This document shows positions 32,395-47,493 of a stretch of 64,000 nt of DNA, in pieces; the stretch's first letter is position 1; each line of letters opens with the position of its first letter. The notes below the pieces were generated by a model that saw only the letters and a program-made list of their open reading frames with translations, did no database searches and had not been told where the DNA came from. Made by a program: the position numbers and the translations under genes. Source of the DNA: Siphonodentalium dalli (lineage: Eukaryota; Mollusca; Scaphopoda; Gadilida; Siphonodentaliidae); the NCBI GenBank assembly GCA_032622095.1, contig CP136067.1:45303549-45367548 (forward strand), read 5' to 3'.

Positions 32395-34749
32395 TTCTTC
32401 TTAGCAATATTTTGCTGAAAACTTGGTATTTAATAATATAATTTACCGTATTTTTGAAATGGTTAAAATTTCAATTTTACTTTACATTCGACTCCTGCTT
32501 AAAAAATTCACTGTGTGTTTCCCATAATGTCATTTGTCAAAACGATATCCCATATTTAAAATAAAATTACTTTACGATCATAAATCAAAATAAAGTAGAA
32601 TGATTTTCGCATATATGGTAATCCCGTATGGTTTCTATAGCAACTTGCGTGCACACTTGTTTGAAATTTGTGTCAACAACCCGAAAAGATAAATATCTCC
32701 ACCTCTACTTATAATTCAATAATATTATAAGTAGAGGTTGAGATATTAATATTATTCAGGGTTTTTGACACAAATTTCCAACAACTGTGCTTGTGTGGGG
32801 CACCGATAATGATGTAACATAAAATAACTCAGAGTTCACTACACAGTTAACAACGACGCACAACTAATAGAACAAGAAGAAAAGAAACCCACACACACAT
32901 AAGACACATGCATTTATTTATAAGAATCATCTGGTTTTACACATATATCAATCAGGCATGTTTAAAGGTACTCAATCCGATCAGAGGGTCCTATATTACT
33001 ATTTCTTTGGCTTTGGGGGTAAAAAATATTTGATTCGAGTCGAGGAACCCACCCATTAAAGCTCAGAGTGATTAGATATCGATTTTTGAAATCTATTAAT
33101 TTTCGGATATGTAGCCCACAAGTTGGCAGAACACGTGATCAAAACGGACAAATTGCTGTTGTAAGATGGATAACTCTAAAATCAAGTGGGTATTATTGTT
33201 AATAGTAAGCACTTGATCTTTCATGACGGGAACTGCGCTGGTACAGTGTTAAAGATCCTGTGCCAGTGCATTCTCTTATATATGCGAGTTTACCATATGG
33301 AGCCTCGCACATACACACTAAATTCAAAGTTGCTAAATTAACCCGAAAAGCAGTAAACTTTTACTACTTTGTCTAGTTCTAATTCATCCCTCTACCTTGG
33401 GACGTTATTTTTACTACCTAGTGGGTAGTTAAAAATTCAAATACCTTGAGTAGTCAAATTAACTACCTTGGGGGGATATTTTAACCACCGAACAGGAGGC
33501 TAATTTTTAACTATTTTGTGTATATATAAGAGAATGCACTGACTTGCAAGGTCAACATCGAGGTTGGGAGTTAAAGTTATATGTTTATAATACGTTTATT
33601 ATATTGACCTATTCAATACTAAATATATAACAGTATATATTGAAATGGTCTATTATTAATTTGGCGGGGTGTTACGGTAATAAAGCAGACGGCAGACATA
33701 TGGAAAGATAATACAAGAGCAGAATTATTCATTTTCATCGGCGGGAAACGTTCAGAAAATAAGTTAAAACAACGCCAAGGTATCTAGCTACTCGTCCAAT
33801 GAGTGTTTAGTATAGAAAGGGTTAAACAAATCAGAATGCTTCTGCCGATAATGTTAAATGTAAAATGTCAATTTGTAAAAATGCGTTCACGGTGGGCACA
33901 GCTGATATATCGTACAAAGTGTTTTAAACTAGGCGAGTCAGTGTTGTCAACAAACGCCGCGGTTGTGCATTTGTCACGAACAATAACTCTAAAATGTAGA
34001 CAACGTTGAATATGCTCAGATACGGATCGCTGCGTATTTACGCATTCATTAATTTGCAATAGCTGGAATCGATATGATCAAGTCACTCTACATTATTTTT
34101 CATAGTAACCAAATAGAAATGAAAGCATTACTTGTAAAATAATAACAAATACATTTTCTGGCAAATATTGTAATTAGTAAGATTTTGTTACCTTGAAAAG
34201 TACGGATGTGCATATTTGTTTATGTTATATTTTTAATACGGTGGCATGCTGGTATTGATCATTTGATCGGCGAAATTTCAATACCTTCCTATTCACCCAC
34301 TATTCAGTCGAAATGGCAAAACAAAATTTAATTTGGCTAAACTTTTGGCCAAAATTTGTTTTACCCCAAAATCGAAAACTTTATTCAAAAACGCAAAATT
34401 GGTTTTGTAACGGGAGCGACATGAGAATCAAATTTATAGTGTGATCATCTGCTAATTGATTATGTGATACAGCTTAACGGGTAACAGAAGGCACTCATGG
34501 CGGTGCACTGACTATCAAACATTGTAATAAGACAGTAAAGAGGATTAGCACTAATGAATCCGTTGTCTGTCATAATGGTGGATGGTGGGTAGTGGTATAT
34601 TGTCAAGTAACAATGGTTGGATTAAAGAAGTCTAGACACGGTATTTGAAGGTATTAGCATACTTATATAGAATGTTAGATGCTAAATAAAACCAAAATAT
34701 CCATTAAATGTGAGACCAGAAATGAGGATTTAATTTGGGTAAAGTTTTT

Positions 34750-35153
34750 TTAAATTGAATTTTTTTTTTTTTTAGAATTGGCTAAACAAATTGCCAATAT
34801 ATTTTTCGGCCCAGCGTGAATACTGTCAGCCAATATTCGCTGAGACTGTCTGAAGTTCGTACATGTGTGCTGCTGCATTTTGCCACAATAGGCATACATA
34901 TTTAAAACAGTGGGTGCATATTCAGTGTAGTATAAGTTATTATTCCAGATTTCCAAACTATTCCTCAATTGTGTATAGATGTCTTGTTCTCTTTTCTCAA
35001 CCTTCCCGCACTTTTTGTGGCAGGTGTCACAGCAAGTGTTTACGAGAGCGCTGTTCGGGCTGCAGTATTCCAAACAGTCTGCTGCGATATCCAGTTGGCT
35101 CATACGCCTCAAACAAATTGAATCTTTCAGTGAACCGTTACCAAATGGACACC
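34750..35153 (-). CDS. Cysteine-rich peptide gene, unit 4, terminal exon B
   Basis: Identical in translation to exon B of unit 3: phase 1 entry after ATATACCTTTTCAG, eight conserved cysteines, KR after the last cysteine, 133-residue open frame with an unreliable lysine-rich end. Spliced to the intact exon A at 37239-37358 across a 2.1-kb intron filled by T repeats. The lack of differences from unit 3 means the copy is very recent, gene-converted, or an assembly duplicate. Confidence 0.75.
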
Positions 35154-37238
35154 CTGAAAAGGTATATTAATTAAGCCTTGTATATATAGACTAGAAGGTG
35201 ACCCGACTTCGTCCGGGATTTGACCTTGAATTGTCCATTTTCAAGGTCAAGGTCAAGTGGGGTCACGATTTGACCAGTCCAAATCACTGCCCGGACAAAA
35301 GTACCCGACAAACGTGCCAGTCGAAATCCATCCGGTTTTACCCGATTTGACCTTGAATTTATTATTTTGAAGGTCAAGGTCAGGTCGGGGTCACGATTTG
35401 ACCCGTCCAAAACACTCAATTGCAAAAGTACCCCCATGTATCAAATTTCGTCGAAATCCCATCAAAATTGGCGATTTGACCTTGAATTGACCCGATTTCA
35501 AGGTCAAGGTCATGTCGTACGGATAAATGAATATGCTTATGAGACTCCCCATACGAATGTATCCCCGCATACCAAGTTTCATTGAAATCCCGTAATATTT
35601 GGGCGTTTGACCTTGAAATTACCCGATTTCAATGTCAAGGTCACGTCGCACGGACAAATTAATAGGCCTATGCCCGTTCCCGGCCGAAAATACCCCCACA
35701 TACCAAGTTTCATCGAAATCGAGTTCATCGCGAACACACAGACACACAGACACACATACAGATCTTCCAAAATATATAATAGACTAGAAGGTGACCCGAC
35801 TTCGTCCGGGCTTTGACCTTGAATTGTCCATTTTGAAGGTCAAGGTCAAGTGGGGTCACGATTTGACCAGTCCAAAAACACTGCCCGGACAAAAGTACCT
35901 GACAAACGTGCCCGTTGAAATCCATCCGGTTTTACCAGATTTGACCTTGAATTGATCATTTTGAAGGTCAAGGTCTGTCGGGGTCACGATTGGACCCGTC
36001 CAAAACAATCAGTGGACAAAACTAACCCCACGTATCAAATTTCGTCAAAATCCCATCAAAATTGGCGATTTGACCTTGAAGTTACCCGATTTCAAGGTCA
36101 AGGTCACGTCGCACGGGCAAATGAATATGCTTATGAGACTCGCAATAAGAAAGTACCCCCACATACCAAGTTTCATCGAAATCCCGTGATATTCGGGCGT
36201 TTGACCTTGAAATGACCCGATTTCAAGGTCAAGGTCACATCGCACGGACAAATTAATAGGCCCATGCCACCCGCCGGCCGAAAATACCCCCACATACCAA
36301 GTTTCATCGAAATCGGCTCGGCCGTTTTCGAGTTCATCGCGAACACACAGACACACACACAGACACACAGACACACAAACAGATCTTCCAAAATATATAA
36401 TAGATTAAGTTAAAGGCCCACTTAATTTTCGAGTCGCCGATTTTTTTAATAGTGACTTGATATACGGTTGTAATAACAATATATGCCGTAAAATATAATT
36501 AAAATACTATAATTCATCACAGAAGATGCTCATAGAGAAATAGAAAACAGCTGAGTTATTCCCCGTCCATCGAAAATAATACACTTTTTACTACAAACGA
36601 TATTGAGATTCGAAAGTCAAACTTCGCCAATTTCATATGTTTTTGTTTTAAAATAGTGGCATGACTTCGCTGTGACTTAGTAAGTTTCTGAAATCCCAGG
36701 GAATATTTGACCCATAGCTGGACCTCAAATATTTCTAACCGTTAAAGATGGTCTCTTTTCCCAGAAAGTTTTTTTTATAGAGTCCGGGGTATAAAATAAT
36801 CGATATAAATCGAGGACATCTGTCAATCTGTCAATCAGTTTCTATCAATTACTATATAAATTTTATTTATAATTTATTATCACATCCAAGGGACAATTTA
36901 TGGGCTATTTTTTAGAACAGAATTCCGTGCAAAAACATTCAGAGAATACCAAAAAGCGTACCAAGAAGGACAACTATATCTTGTTAGCAACCTCGATTAC
37001 GGCAATTTGTTTTTCAGCAACAGAAATTTATAACGATCGAAATAAAACCACTTTATTGTGCCTTTATAGACAAATAATATACCAATATCAGTGTATCTTT
37101 ATTTTAATCACAAAGCAGCTATTCGTAGTCTTGAAATCACGATTTATAATGTTGTAAATGTGGACCGGAAGATCGATAGACCATCTTTAATTGTAATCGT
37201 GAATTTGCGCAACCTTTCTATTACTAAAGCAGTGTTAC

Positions 37239-37358
37239 CTTTGCCGTGCTTCTTCATCCCTTCCTTTGCAGCTTTTGCGCAGTATTTTGGACAGGCGGCC
37301 CTTACTTTCGGTGCATGACAATAGCGTGGCTTCATTCTCTTAGCGCAAAACTTCATGT
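37239..37358 (-). CDS. Cysteine-rich peptide gene, unit 4, exon A (intact)
   Basis: Same 120-nt phase 1-1 exon as in unit 3, with acceptor TTCTTCCGTTTTGCAG and donor CAAAG|GTAACA. The lysine codon that is TAG in units 1 and 2 is AAG here. C-x8-C-x8-C-x3-C preserved. No first exon with a signal peptide recognised upstream on the minus strand. Confidence 0.75.
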
Positions 37359-38942
37359 CTGCAAAACGGAAGAATAATCTGGGTGTTGAATACAACTTTT
37401 GGAAATTTCCAAACTAACATCGCCTATACAGTGTTTATGGGTGGAAAATTCCAACTGGTTCACCCCTGGTCAAGTGGTCCTGCTGATCTGCCATGATGTT
37501 GGGTGTCATGTTGAATTGCTACATACATCATGCTGGTAGGGCAAACTGATGCCGTTACGAAAAGTACCGTTATTTTTTCTAAAGTCATGATTTTCTCGAT
37601 GTTTGGCTAATACGAGAGTTTTGAGGAAAAGCCAGTGTCTTTCATTAATATATATATATATATATCTTTGAAAAAATTAATAATAGCTGTGTTTGCAAAA
37701 CGACATGAATAACCATCTTGATTATAGTCGTGCAACAACTACTACCACCAGTATTACAATATTACGCAATATATATGTTTTTGAATGTATACACGTAATA
37801 CACACACAATGGATTTTCCTGGATATTTTCAGATTTTCCGAACACATGACAACTTAAAAAACTAACGGTACTTTTTCTTAACAGCACCAGATTTCCCCAA
37901 CAGAATCGTAGCAATTCGGCAGGACTCACCAGCATCGTATCACATTAGCAGGACCACTTAACCAGGGGTGTGATTGCTATATTTCGGTCCAAAAATTATG
38001 ACCGAAAGAAGGAAGCTATTCGAATTCGAAAAAAAACCAATTTCACACCAATACGTGTACTAGTTAGGATATTCAACTTACTTTTCGTCGGAATAATCCA
38101 ACTAACAATGTATTAGGGATGGAATTCCCAATGTCGGTTCATGCTGGGGGTTAACCATTTCTATACTAAATTGATTCTCCCAGTCAGTTAAAGGTGTACA
38201 TCGGAATGGTCTAATGTACAGGTAATATTAACAGACGACAGATAAATAAAAGTACAGATGGAGTCCTATTTATTGAGAGAATGTTTAGATAATAAGTTTA
38301 ACAAACTATATATATGTAATGCCTTAATTAATCTACTGCTTAACCACAGCAGAATTATGGGTAACTTTTCAGGATTTAGTCGGAAATATGGCCTGTTGCC
38401 ATTCATCGGAAAGCTCCCGGTGAGAGCTTTCCGATGAATGGCAACAAGCCATATTTCTGACTAAATCCTGAAAAGTTACCCATAATTCTGCTGTGGTTAA
38501 GCAGTCGATTAATTAGGGCATTACTGTATATTGTCGTTTCTTGAACTTATTATCTGAACATTTCCTATGGGATAACTACTGCTGAAGGGGTCACTTTCAC
38601 ACAAAAAAAAGTGCTGAAGGGTACACAGGGTTTGAAAATGTGCTGAAGGGTACGCAGGGTTTGTGATCGGCACGATCACCGTTACTTAAATTGTGTTTAT
38701 GAATGTCTGGCGCCCATTATAGCAGTTTGTTTTCAGTACATTTTAATATTCATTGGAACGTAAACAATTATTCTCTAACAGAAATCATGGCAGATACGAA
38801 AACTGAACTGAACATTTCATAACCTGTGTACCCTTCAACACATTTTGAAAAACCTGTGTACCATTCGGAACTTTTTTTTGTGAGAGTGACCCCTTCAGCA
38901 TAACTACTCGTCTATTATGATTTAGTATATAGGACGGGTTAA

Positions 38943-39115
38943 ACACCACCACATCCCGTCACCACGCCCCTTGTTGAATCATCCAGGCTAATTTATTGTT
39001 AAACACCACCACATCCCGTCGCCACGCTCCTTGTTGAATTGTCCAGGCTAATTTATTGTTAAACACCACCACGTCCCGTCGCCACGCCCCTTGTTGAATT
39101 GTCCAGGCTAATTTA
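38943..39115. repeat. 60-bp satellite array, unit 4, about 3 monomers
   Basis: Same three monomers as in unit 3. Confidence 0.95.
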
Positions 39116-39414
39116 TTAACCGCTTCTATACTAAATGGATCCTTCCATTCAGTTATAAAAGTATACATTTGAGCTGTCTATTATTCATTTGGATGGGTGT
39201 TCATATAATAAAAGCAGACAACAGAAAGAAAAATAAATATTACACACGAGCAGACTGATTCGTATTCATTGGGGTAAATGTTCAGATAATAAGTTCAACA
39301 AGTTTGTTGAACTTATTATCTGAACATTTCCTCAGGGAATTACTCGACAATGAGTATTTATTATAGAAATCTCACATAGCTTGAATAAAATTACTTGGTA
39401 CAGTATTATATAAA

Positions 39415-40748
39415 CGATCGCGGAAACACACACACACATACATACACACACACCCACACGCACAGACCACAAACTTTCCTCAAATATATAATAGATTCTT
39501 TATGGAGGTCAAGTTTAAATTGATATCGTACTCCCATGTTTCTGTTCGTCACATACAGACTCGAGTATGTAGGAGCCTCGATACCGGTATATTTCTAAAG
39601 GATAGTTATAAAAGGCCTCTGAATATTGACATGAGCGCGTACATCACAACACATATCTAGCAAAATGGCCCTTTAAGTGAGATGTCTTTCAACAGAGGTC
39701 AAGGTCGTTTTATGGTCAAGGTCAAGGTCATATAAGCCCCCCACATCAACTTGACAACAAATTTGGTTGAGGCTTAATTCCAACTTCTCCAACGAAGGCG
39801 ACGCATGTTATGATGGACATATAATTTGACTTCCTCGCTGCCACCACTGCTCACAAATGATTTCAAATAATAAGCCGCGTTCCGATGTTGAGTGTGAATA
39901 CCTGGCAGCCAGCCAATACTATTCGCGCGACATACAACCGTGAAAAAATCCCCCTTGTTAGGGTAGAGTGGTTCAATCATTTATCTCGAAGGAATTGATA
40001 AGCGGCTGATATGTCTGTGAGGCCAAATCGTTGCGAGACGGGAACTTATTGAATATGTTGTCCGCCTATTAGGGGGATTTTTCGCTAAGCAATTTGTCCG
40101 GAGGAAAATTACACGCAGCTAAGGCGGGATCGTTATTACAAAACACCATAAGTAAACATCGGCGCAACACACGATGTCGTGCTATACATTGTTGGAAAGG
40201 GTACATCCTTGGCTATTCAACTGTGGTAATTTGATTCTGAAGCAGGCACGTTTGCTTGTGCTATTTTCGCATATATCTTTTGCGAACACGGTTATAAATG
40301 CAACCGAGTCTAGTATACTGATGTGAAATCAGTGTTTCCTGCGGAGACCAATTTTTTCTGGATTCTAGCCCACAACACCAAATGACGCAAATGACGTCAT
40401 GGACCATGTCATGACGTCTTCGCTGATTTTATTCAGCTAACCAACGAAATTGGTCAAACGAAACTAATCTATAGGCCAAAATCACGTAGGAATTGTTCAA
40501 AAAAACTAAAGTTGTTAATTTTATAACCATCCCGTTGGTCCACTTCCGATTCTGTGTCACCGTTTCTTTTTGGGATATTATTGTTCCCATGATTCTGTGC
40601 GAAAGCGAAGCGGAAGTCACGTGATTTTTAACCCATTTTTCTTGTCCGGATTTTCATCGCGTCGAAATGCTGTTTCATGGTATTGTAAAAATTAATGACG
40701 TCATTCACGCCTAAACTTGAAAAGCCACAACGCGCCTGCGGCGCGTTG
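39415..40748 (-). mobile_element. Element Z, full-length form, unit 4
   Basis: Copy of the unit 3 Z element including the terminal GC-rich hairpin. Confidence 0.7.
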
Positions 40749-43299
40749 CTATTATCCCAGTCTTTGTAAACATTGTGAACTTGTTATCTGAACATTTCCT
40801 CAGGGAATTACTCGACAATGAGTATTTATTATAGAAATCTCACATAGCTTGAATCAAATTACTTGGTACAGTATTATATAAACTTATAATATATAGGCAT
40901 GTAGTTGGAGATGGGGTGTCAACACCTACGTTGAAAATCGCCAATTCTTCTTAGCAATATTTTGCTGAAAACTTGGTATTTAATAATATAATTTACCGTA
41001 TTTTTGAAATGGTTAAAATTTCAATTTTACTTTACATTCGACTCCTGCTTAAAAAATTCACTGTGTGTTTCCCATAATGTCATTTGTCAAAACGATATCC
41101 CATATTTAAAATAAAATTACTTTACGATCATAAATCAAAATAAAGTAGAATGATTTTCGCATATATGGTAATCCCGTATGGTTTCTATAGCAACTTGCGT
41201 GCACACTTGTTTGAAATTTGTGTCAACAACCCGAAAAGATAAATATCTCCACCTCTACTTATAATTCAATAATATTATAAGTAGAGGTTGAGATATTAAT
41301 ATTATTCAGGGTTTTTGACACAAATTTCCAACAACTGTGCTTGTGTGGGGCACCGATAATGATGTAACATAAAATAACTCAGAGTTCACTACACAGTTAA
41401 CAACGACGCACAACTAATAGAACAAGAAGAAAAGAAACCCACACACACATAAGACACATGCATTTATTTATAAGAATCATCTGGTTTTACACATATATCA
41501 ATCAGGCATGTTTAAAGGTACTCAATCCGATCAGAGGGTCCTATATTACTATTTCTTTGGCTTTGGGGGTAAAAAATATTTGATTCGAGTCGAGGAACCC
41601 ACCCATTAAAGCTCAGAGTGATTAGATATCGATTTTTGAAATCTATTAATTTTCGGATATGTAGCCCACAAGTTGGCAGAACACGTGATCAAAACGGACA
41701 AATTGCTGTTGTAAGATGGATAACTCTAAAATCAAGTGGGTATTATTGTTAATAGTAAGCACTTGATCTTTCATGACGGGAACTGCGCTGGTACAGTGTT
41801 AAAGATCCTGTGCCAGTGCATTCTCTTATATATGCGAGTTTACCATATGGAGCCTCGCACATACACACTAAATTCAAAGTTGCTAAATTAACCCGAAAAG
41901 CAGTAAACTTTTACTACTTTGTCTAGTTCTAATTCATCCCTCTACCTTGGGACGTTATTTTTACTACCTAGTGGGTAGTTAAAAATTCAAATACCTTGAG
42001 TAGTCAAATTAACTACCTTGGGGGGATATTTTAACCACCGAACAGGAGGCTAATTTTTAACTATTTTGTGTATATATAAGAGAATGCACTGACTTGCAAG
42101 GTCAACATCGAGGTTGGGAGTTAAAGTTATATGTTTATAATACGTTTATTATATTGACCTATTCAATACTAAATATATAACAGTATATATTGAAATGGTC
42201 TATTATTAATTTGGCGGGGTGTTACGGTAATAAAGCAGACGGCAGACATATGGAAAGATAATACAAGAGCAGAATTATTCATTTTCATCGGCGGGAAACG
42301 TTCAGAAAATAAGTTAAAACAACGCCAAGGTATCTAGCTACTCGTCCAATGAGTGTTTAGTATAGAAAGGGTTAAACAAATCAGAATGCTTCTGCCGATA
42401 ATGTTAAATGTAAAATGTCAATTTGTAAAAATGCGTTCACGGTGGGCACAGCTGATATATCGTACAAAGTGTTTTAAACTAGGCGAGTCAGTGTTGTCAA
42501 CAAACGCCGCGGTTGTGCATTTGTCACGAACAATAACTCTAAAATGTAGACAACGTTGAATATGCTCAGATACGGATCGCTGCGTATTTACGCATTCATT
42601 AATTTGCAATAGCTGGAATCGATATGATCAAGTCACTCTACATTATTTTTCATAGTAACCAAATAGAAATGAAAGCATTACTTGTAAAATAATAACAAAT
42701 ACATTTTCTGGCAAATATTGTAATTAGTAAGATTTTGTTACCTTGAAAAGTACGGATGTGCATATTTGTTTATGTTATATTTTTAATACGGTGGCATGCT
42801 GGTATTGATCATTTGATCGGCGAAATTTCAATACCTTCCTATTCACCCACTATTCAGTCGAAATGGCAAAACAAAATTTAATTTGGCTAAACTTTTGGCC
42901 AAAATTTGTTTTACCCCAAAATCGAAAACTTTATTCAAAAACGCAAAATTGGTTTTGTAACGGGAGCGACATGAGAATCAAATTTATAGTGTGATCATCT
43001 GCTAATTGATTATGTGATACAGCTTAACGGGTAACAGAAGGCACTCATGGCGGTGCACTGACTATCAAACATTGTAATAAGACAGTAAAGAGGATTAGCA
43101 CTAATGAATCCGTTGTCTGTCATAATGGTGGATGGTGGGTAGTGGTATATTGTCAAGTAACAATGGTTGGATTAAAGAAGTCTAGACACGGTATTTGAAG
43201 GTATTAGCATACTTATATAGAATGTTAGATGCTAAATAAAACCAAAATATCCATTAAATGTGAGACCAGAAATGAGGATTTAATTTGGGTAAAGTTTTT

Positions 43300-43703
43300 T
43301 TAAATTGAATTTTTTTTTTTTTTAGAATTGGCTAAACAAATTGCCAATATATTTTTCGGCCCAGCGTGAATACTGTCAGCCAATATTCGCTGAGACTGTC
43401 TGAAGTTCGTACATGTGTGCTGCTGCATTTTGCCACAATAGGCATACATATTTAAAACAGTGGGTGCATATTCAGTGTAGTATAAGTTATTATTCCAGAT
43501 TTCCAAACTATTCCTCAATTGTGTATAGATGTCTTGTTCTCTTTTCTCAACCTTCCCGCACTTTTTGTGGCAGGTGTCACAGCAAGTGTTTACGAGAGCG
43601 CTGTTCGGGCTGCAGTATTCCAAACAGTCTGCTGCGATATCCAGTTGGCTCATACGCCTCAAACAAATTGAATCTTTCAGTGAACCGTTACCAAATGGAC
43701 ACC
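43300..43703 (-). CDS. Cysteine-rich peptide gene, unit 5, terminal exon B
   Basis: Third intact copy of exon B with the same phase, cysteine spacing and CGKVEKR motif as in unit 3, paired with exon A at 45789-45908. This is the unit nearest to the diverged paralogue (54845-58733), which lies upstream on the same strand. Confidence 0.75.
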
Positions 43704-45788
43704 CTGAAAAGGTATATTAATTAAGCCTTGTATATATAGACTAGAAGGTGACCCGACTTCGTCCGGGATTTGACCTTGAATTGTCCATTTTCAAGGTCAA
43801 GGTCAAGTGGGGTCACGATTTGACCAGTCCAAATCACTGCCCGGACAAAAGTACCCGACAAACGTGCCAGTCGAAATCCATCCGGTTTTACCCGATTTGA
43901 CCTTGAATTTATTATTTTGAAGGTCAAGGTCAGGTCGGGGTCACGATTTGACCCGTCCAAAACACTCAATTGCAAAAGTACCCCCATGTATCAAATTTCG
44001 TCGAAATCCCATCAAAATTGGCGATTTGACCTTGAATTGACCCGATTTCAAGGTCAAGGTCATGTCGTACGGATAAATGAATATGCTTATGAGACTCCCC
44101 ATACGAATGTATCCCCGCATACCAAGTTTCATTGAAATCCCGTAATATTTGGGCGTTTGACCTTGAAATTACCCGATTTTAATGTCAAGGTCACGTCGCA
44201 CGGACAAATTAATAGGCCTATGCCCGTTCCCGGCCGAAAATACCCCCACATACCAAGTTTCATCGAAATCGAGTTCATCGCGAACACACAGACACACAGA
44301 CACACATACAGATCTTCCAAAATATATAATAGACTAGAAGGTGACCCGACTTCGTCCGGGCTTTGACCTTGAATTGTCCATTTTGAAGGTCAAGGTCAAG
44401 TGGGGTCACGATTTGACCAGTCCAAAAACACTGCCCGGACAAAAGTACCTGACAAACGTGCCCGTTGAAATCCATCCGGTTTTACCAGATTTGACCTTGA
44501 ATTGATCATTTTGAAGGTCAAGGTCTGTCGGGGTCACGATTGGACCCGTCCAAAACAATCAGTGGACAAAACTAACCCCACGTATCAAATTTCGTCAAAA
44601 TCCCATCAAAATTGGCGATTTGACCTTGAAGTTACCCGATTTCAAGGTCAAGGTCACGTCGCACGGGCAAATGAATATGCTTATGAGACTCGCAATAAGA
44701 AAGTACCCCCACATACCAAGTTTCATCGAAATCCCGTGATATTCGGGCGTTTGACCTTGAAATGACCCGATTTCAAGGTCAAGGTCACATCGCACGGACA
44801 AATTAATAGGCCCATGCCACCCGCCGGCCGAAAATACCCCCACATACCAAGTTTCATCGAAATCGGCTCGGCCGTTTTCGAGTTCATCGCGAACACACAG
44901 ACACACACACAGACACACAGACACACAAACAGATCTTCCAAAATATATAATAGATTAAGTTAAAGGCCCACTTAATTTTCGAGTCGCCGATTTTTTTAAT
45001 AGTGACTTGATATACGGTTGTAATAACAATATATGCCGTAAAATATAATTAAAATACTATAATTCATCACAGAAGATGCTCATAGAGAAATAGAAAACAG
45101 CTGAGTTATTCCCCGTCCATCGAAAATAATACACTTTTTACTACAAACGATATTGAGATTCGAAAGTCAAACTTCGCCAATTTCATATGTTTTTGTTTTA
45201 AAATAGTGGCATGACTTCGCTGTGACTTAGTAAGTTTCTGAAATCCCAGGGAATATTTGACCCATAGCTGGACCTCAAATATTTCTAACCGTTAAAGATG
45301 GTCTCTTTTCCCAGAAAGTTTTTTTTATAGAGTCCGGGGTATAAAATAATCGATATAAATCGAGGACATCTGTCAATCTGTCAATCAGTTTCTATCAATT
45401 ACTATATAAATTTTATTTATAATTTATTATCACATCCAAGGGACAATTTATGGGCTATTTTTTAGAACAGAATTCCGTGCAAAAACATTCAGAGAATACC
45501 AAAAAGCGTACCAAGAAGGACAACTATATCTTGTTAGCAACCTCGATTACGGCAATTTGTTTTTCAGCAACAGAAATTTATAACGATCGAAATAAAACCA
45601 CTTTATTGTGCCTTTATAGACAAATAATATACCAATATCAGTGTATCTTTATTTTAATCACAAAGCAGCTATTCGTAGTCTTGAAATCACGATTTATAAT
45701 GTTGTAAATGTGGACCGGAAGATCGATAGACCATCTTTAATTGTAATCGTGAATTTGCGCAACCTTTCTATTACTAAAGCAGTGTTAC

Positions 45789-45908
45789 CTTTGCCGTGCT
45801 TCTTCATCCCTTCCTTTGCAGCTTTTGCGCAGTATTTTGGACAGGCGGCCCTTACTTTCGGTGCATGACAATAGCGTGGCTTCATTCTCTTAGCGCAAAA
45901 CTTCATGT
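45789..45908 (-). CDS. Cysteine-rich peptide gene, unit 5, exon A (intact)
   Basis: The 120-nt symmetric phase 1 exon is unchanged from units 3 and 4, splice signals included. If a signal-peptide exon exists for this copy it should lie upstream on the minus strand, beyond 45908. Confidence 0.75.
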
Positions 45909-47493
45909 CTGCAAAACGGAAGAATAATCTGGGTGTTGAATACAACTTTTGGAAATTTCCAAACTAACATCGCCTATACAGTGTTTATGGGTGGAAAATT
46001 CCAACTGGTTCACCCCTGGTCAAGTGGTCCTGCTGATCTGCCATGATGTTGGGTGTCATGTTGAATTGCTACATACATCATGCTGGTAGGGCAAACTGAT
46101 GCCGTTACGAAAAGTACCGTTATTTTTTCTAAAGTCATGATTTTCTCGATGTTTGGCTAATACGAGAGTTTTGAGGAAAAGCCAGTGTCTTTCATTAATA
46201 TATATATATATATATCTTTGAAAAAATTAATAATAGCTGTGTTTGCAAAACGACATGAATAACCATCTTGATTATAGTCGTGCAACAACTACTACCACCA
46301 GTATTACAATATTACGCAATATATATGTTTTTGAATGTATACACGTAATACACACACAATGGATTTTCCTGGATATTTTCAGATTTTCCGAACACATGAC
46401 AACTTAAAAAACTAACGGTACTTTTTCTTAACAGCACCAGATTTCCCCAACAGAATCGTAGCAATTCGGCAGGACTCACCAGCATCGTATCACATTAGCA
46501 GGACCACTTAACCAGGGGTGTGATTGCTATATTTCGGTCCAAAAATTATGACCGAAAGAAGGAAGCTATTCGAATTCGAAAAAAAAACCAATTTCACACC
46601 AATACGTGTACTAGTTAGGATATTCAACTTACTTTTCGTCGGAATAATCCAACTAACAATGTATTAGGGATGGAATTCCCAATGTCGGTTCATGCTGGGG
46701 GTTAACCATTTCTATACTAAATTGATTCTCCCAGTCAGTTAAAGGTGTACATCGGAATGGTCTAATGTACAGGTAATATTAACAGACGACAGATAAATAA
46801 AAGTACAGATGGAGTCCTATTTATTGAGAGAATGTTTAGATAATAAGTTTAACAAACTATATATATGTAATGCCTTAATTAATCTACTGCTTAACCACAG
46901 CAGAATTATGGGTAACCTTTCAGGATTTAGTCGGAAATATGGCCTGTTGTCATTCATCGGAAAGCTCCCGGGGAGAGCTTTCCGATGAATGGCAACAAAC
47001 CATATTTCCGACTAAATCCTGAAAAGTTACCCATAATTCTGCTGTGGTTAAGCAGTCGATTAATTAGGGCATTACTGTAATATTGTCGTTTCTTGAACTT
47101 ATTATCTGAACATTTCCTATGGGATAACTACTGCTGAAGGGGTCACTTTCACACAAAAAAAGTGCTGAAGGGTACACAGGGTTTGAAAATGTGCTGAAGG
47201 GTACGCAGGGTTTGTGATCGGCACGACCACCGTTACTTAAATTGTGTTTATGAATGTCTGGCGCCCATTATAGCAGTTTGTTTTCGGTACATTTTAATAT
47301 TCATTGGAACGTAAACAATTATTCTCTAACAGAAATCATGGCAGATACGAAAACTGAACTGAACATTTCATAACCTGTGTACCCTTCAGCACATTTTGAA
47401 AAACCTGTGTACCATTCAGAACTTTTTTTTGTGAGAGTGACCCCTTCAGCATAACTACTCGTCTATTATGATTTAGTATATAGGACGGGTTAA

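Larger units (their letters stand above)
32395..40944 (+). repeat. Segmental duplication unit 4 (8.55 kb)
   Basis: Almost base-for-base equal to unit 3. Its sub-features sit exactly 8550 bp after those of unit 3: hairpin N 32657-32784, W 32962-33186, V 33264-33541, X1 33604-33825, T pair 35181-36406, U 37461-37970, X2 38151-38942 with P 38316-38524 and Y 38580-38900, satellite 38943-39115, X3 39116-39374, Z 39415-40748. Confidence 0.9.
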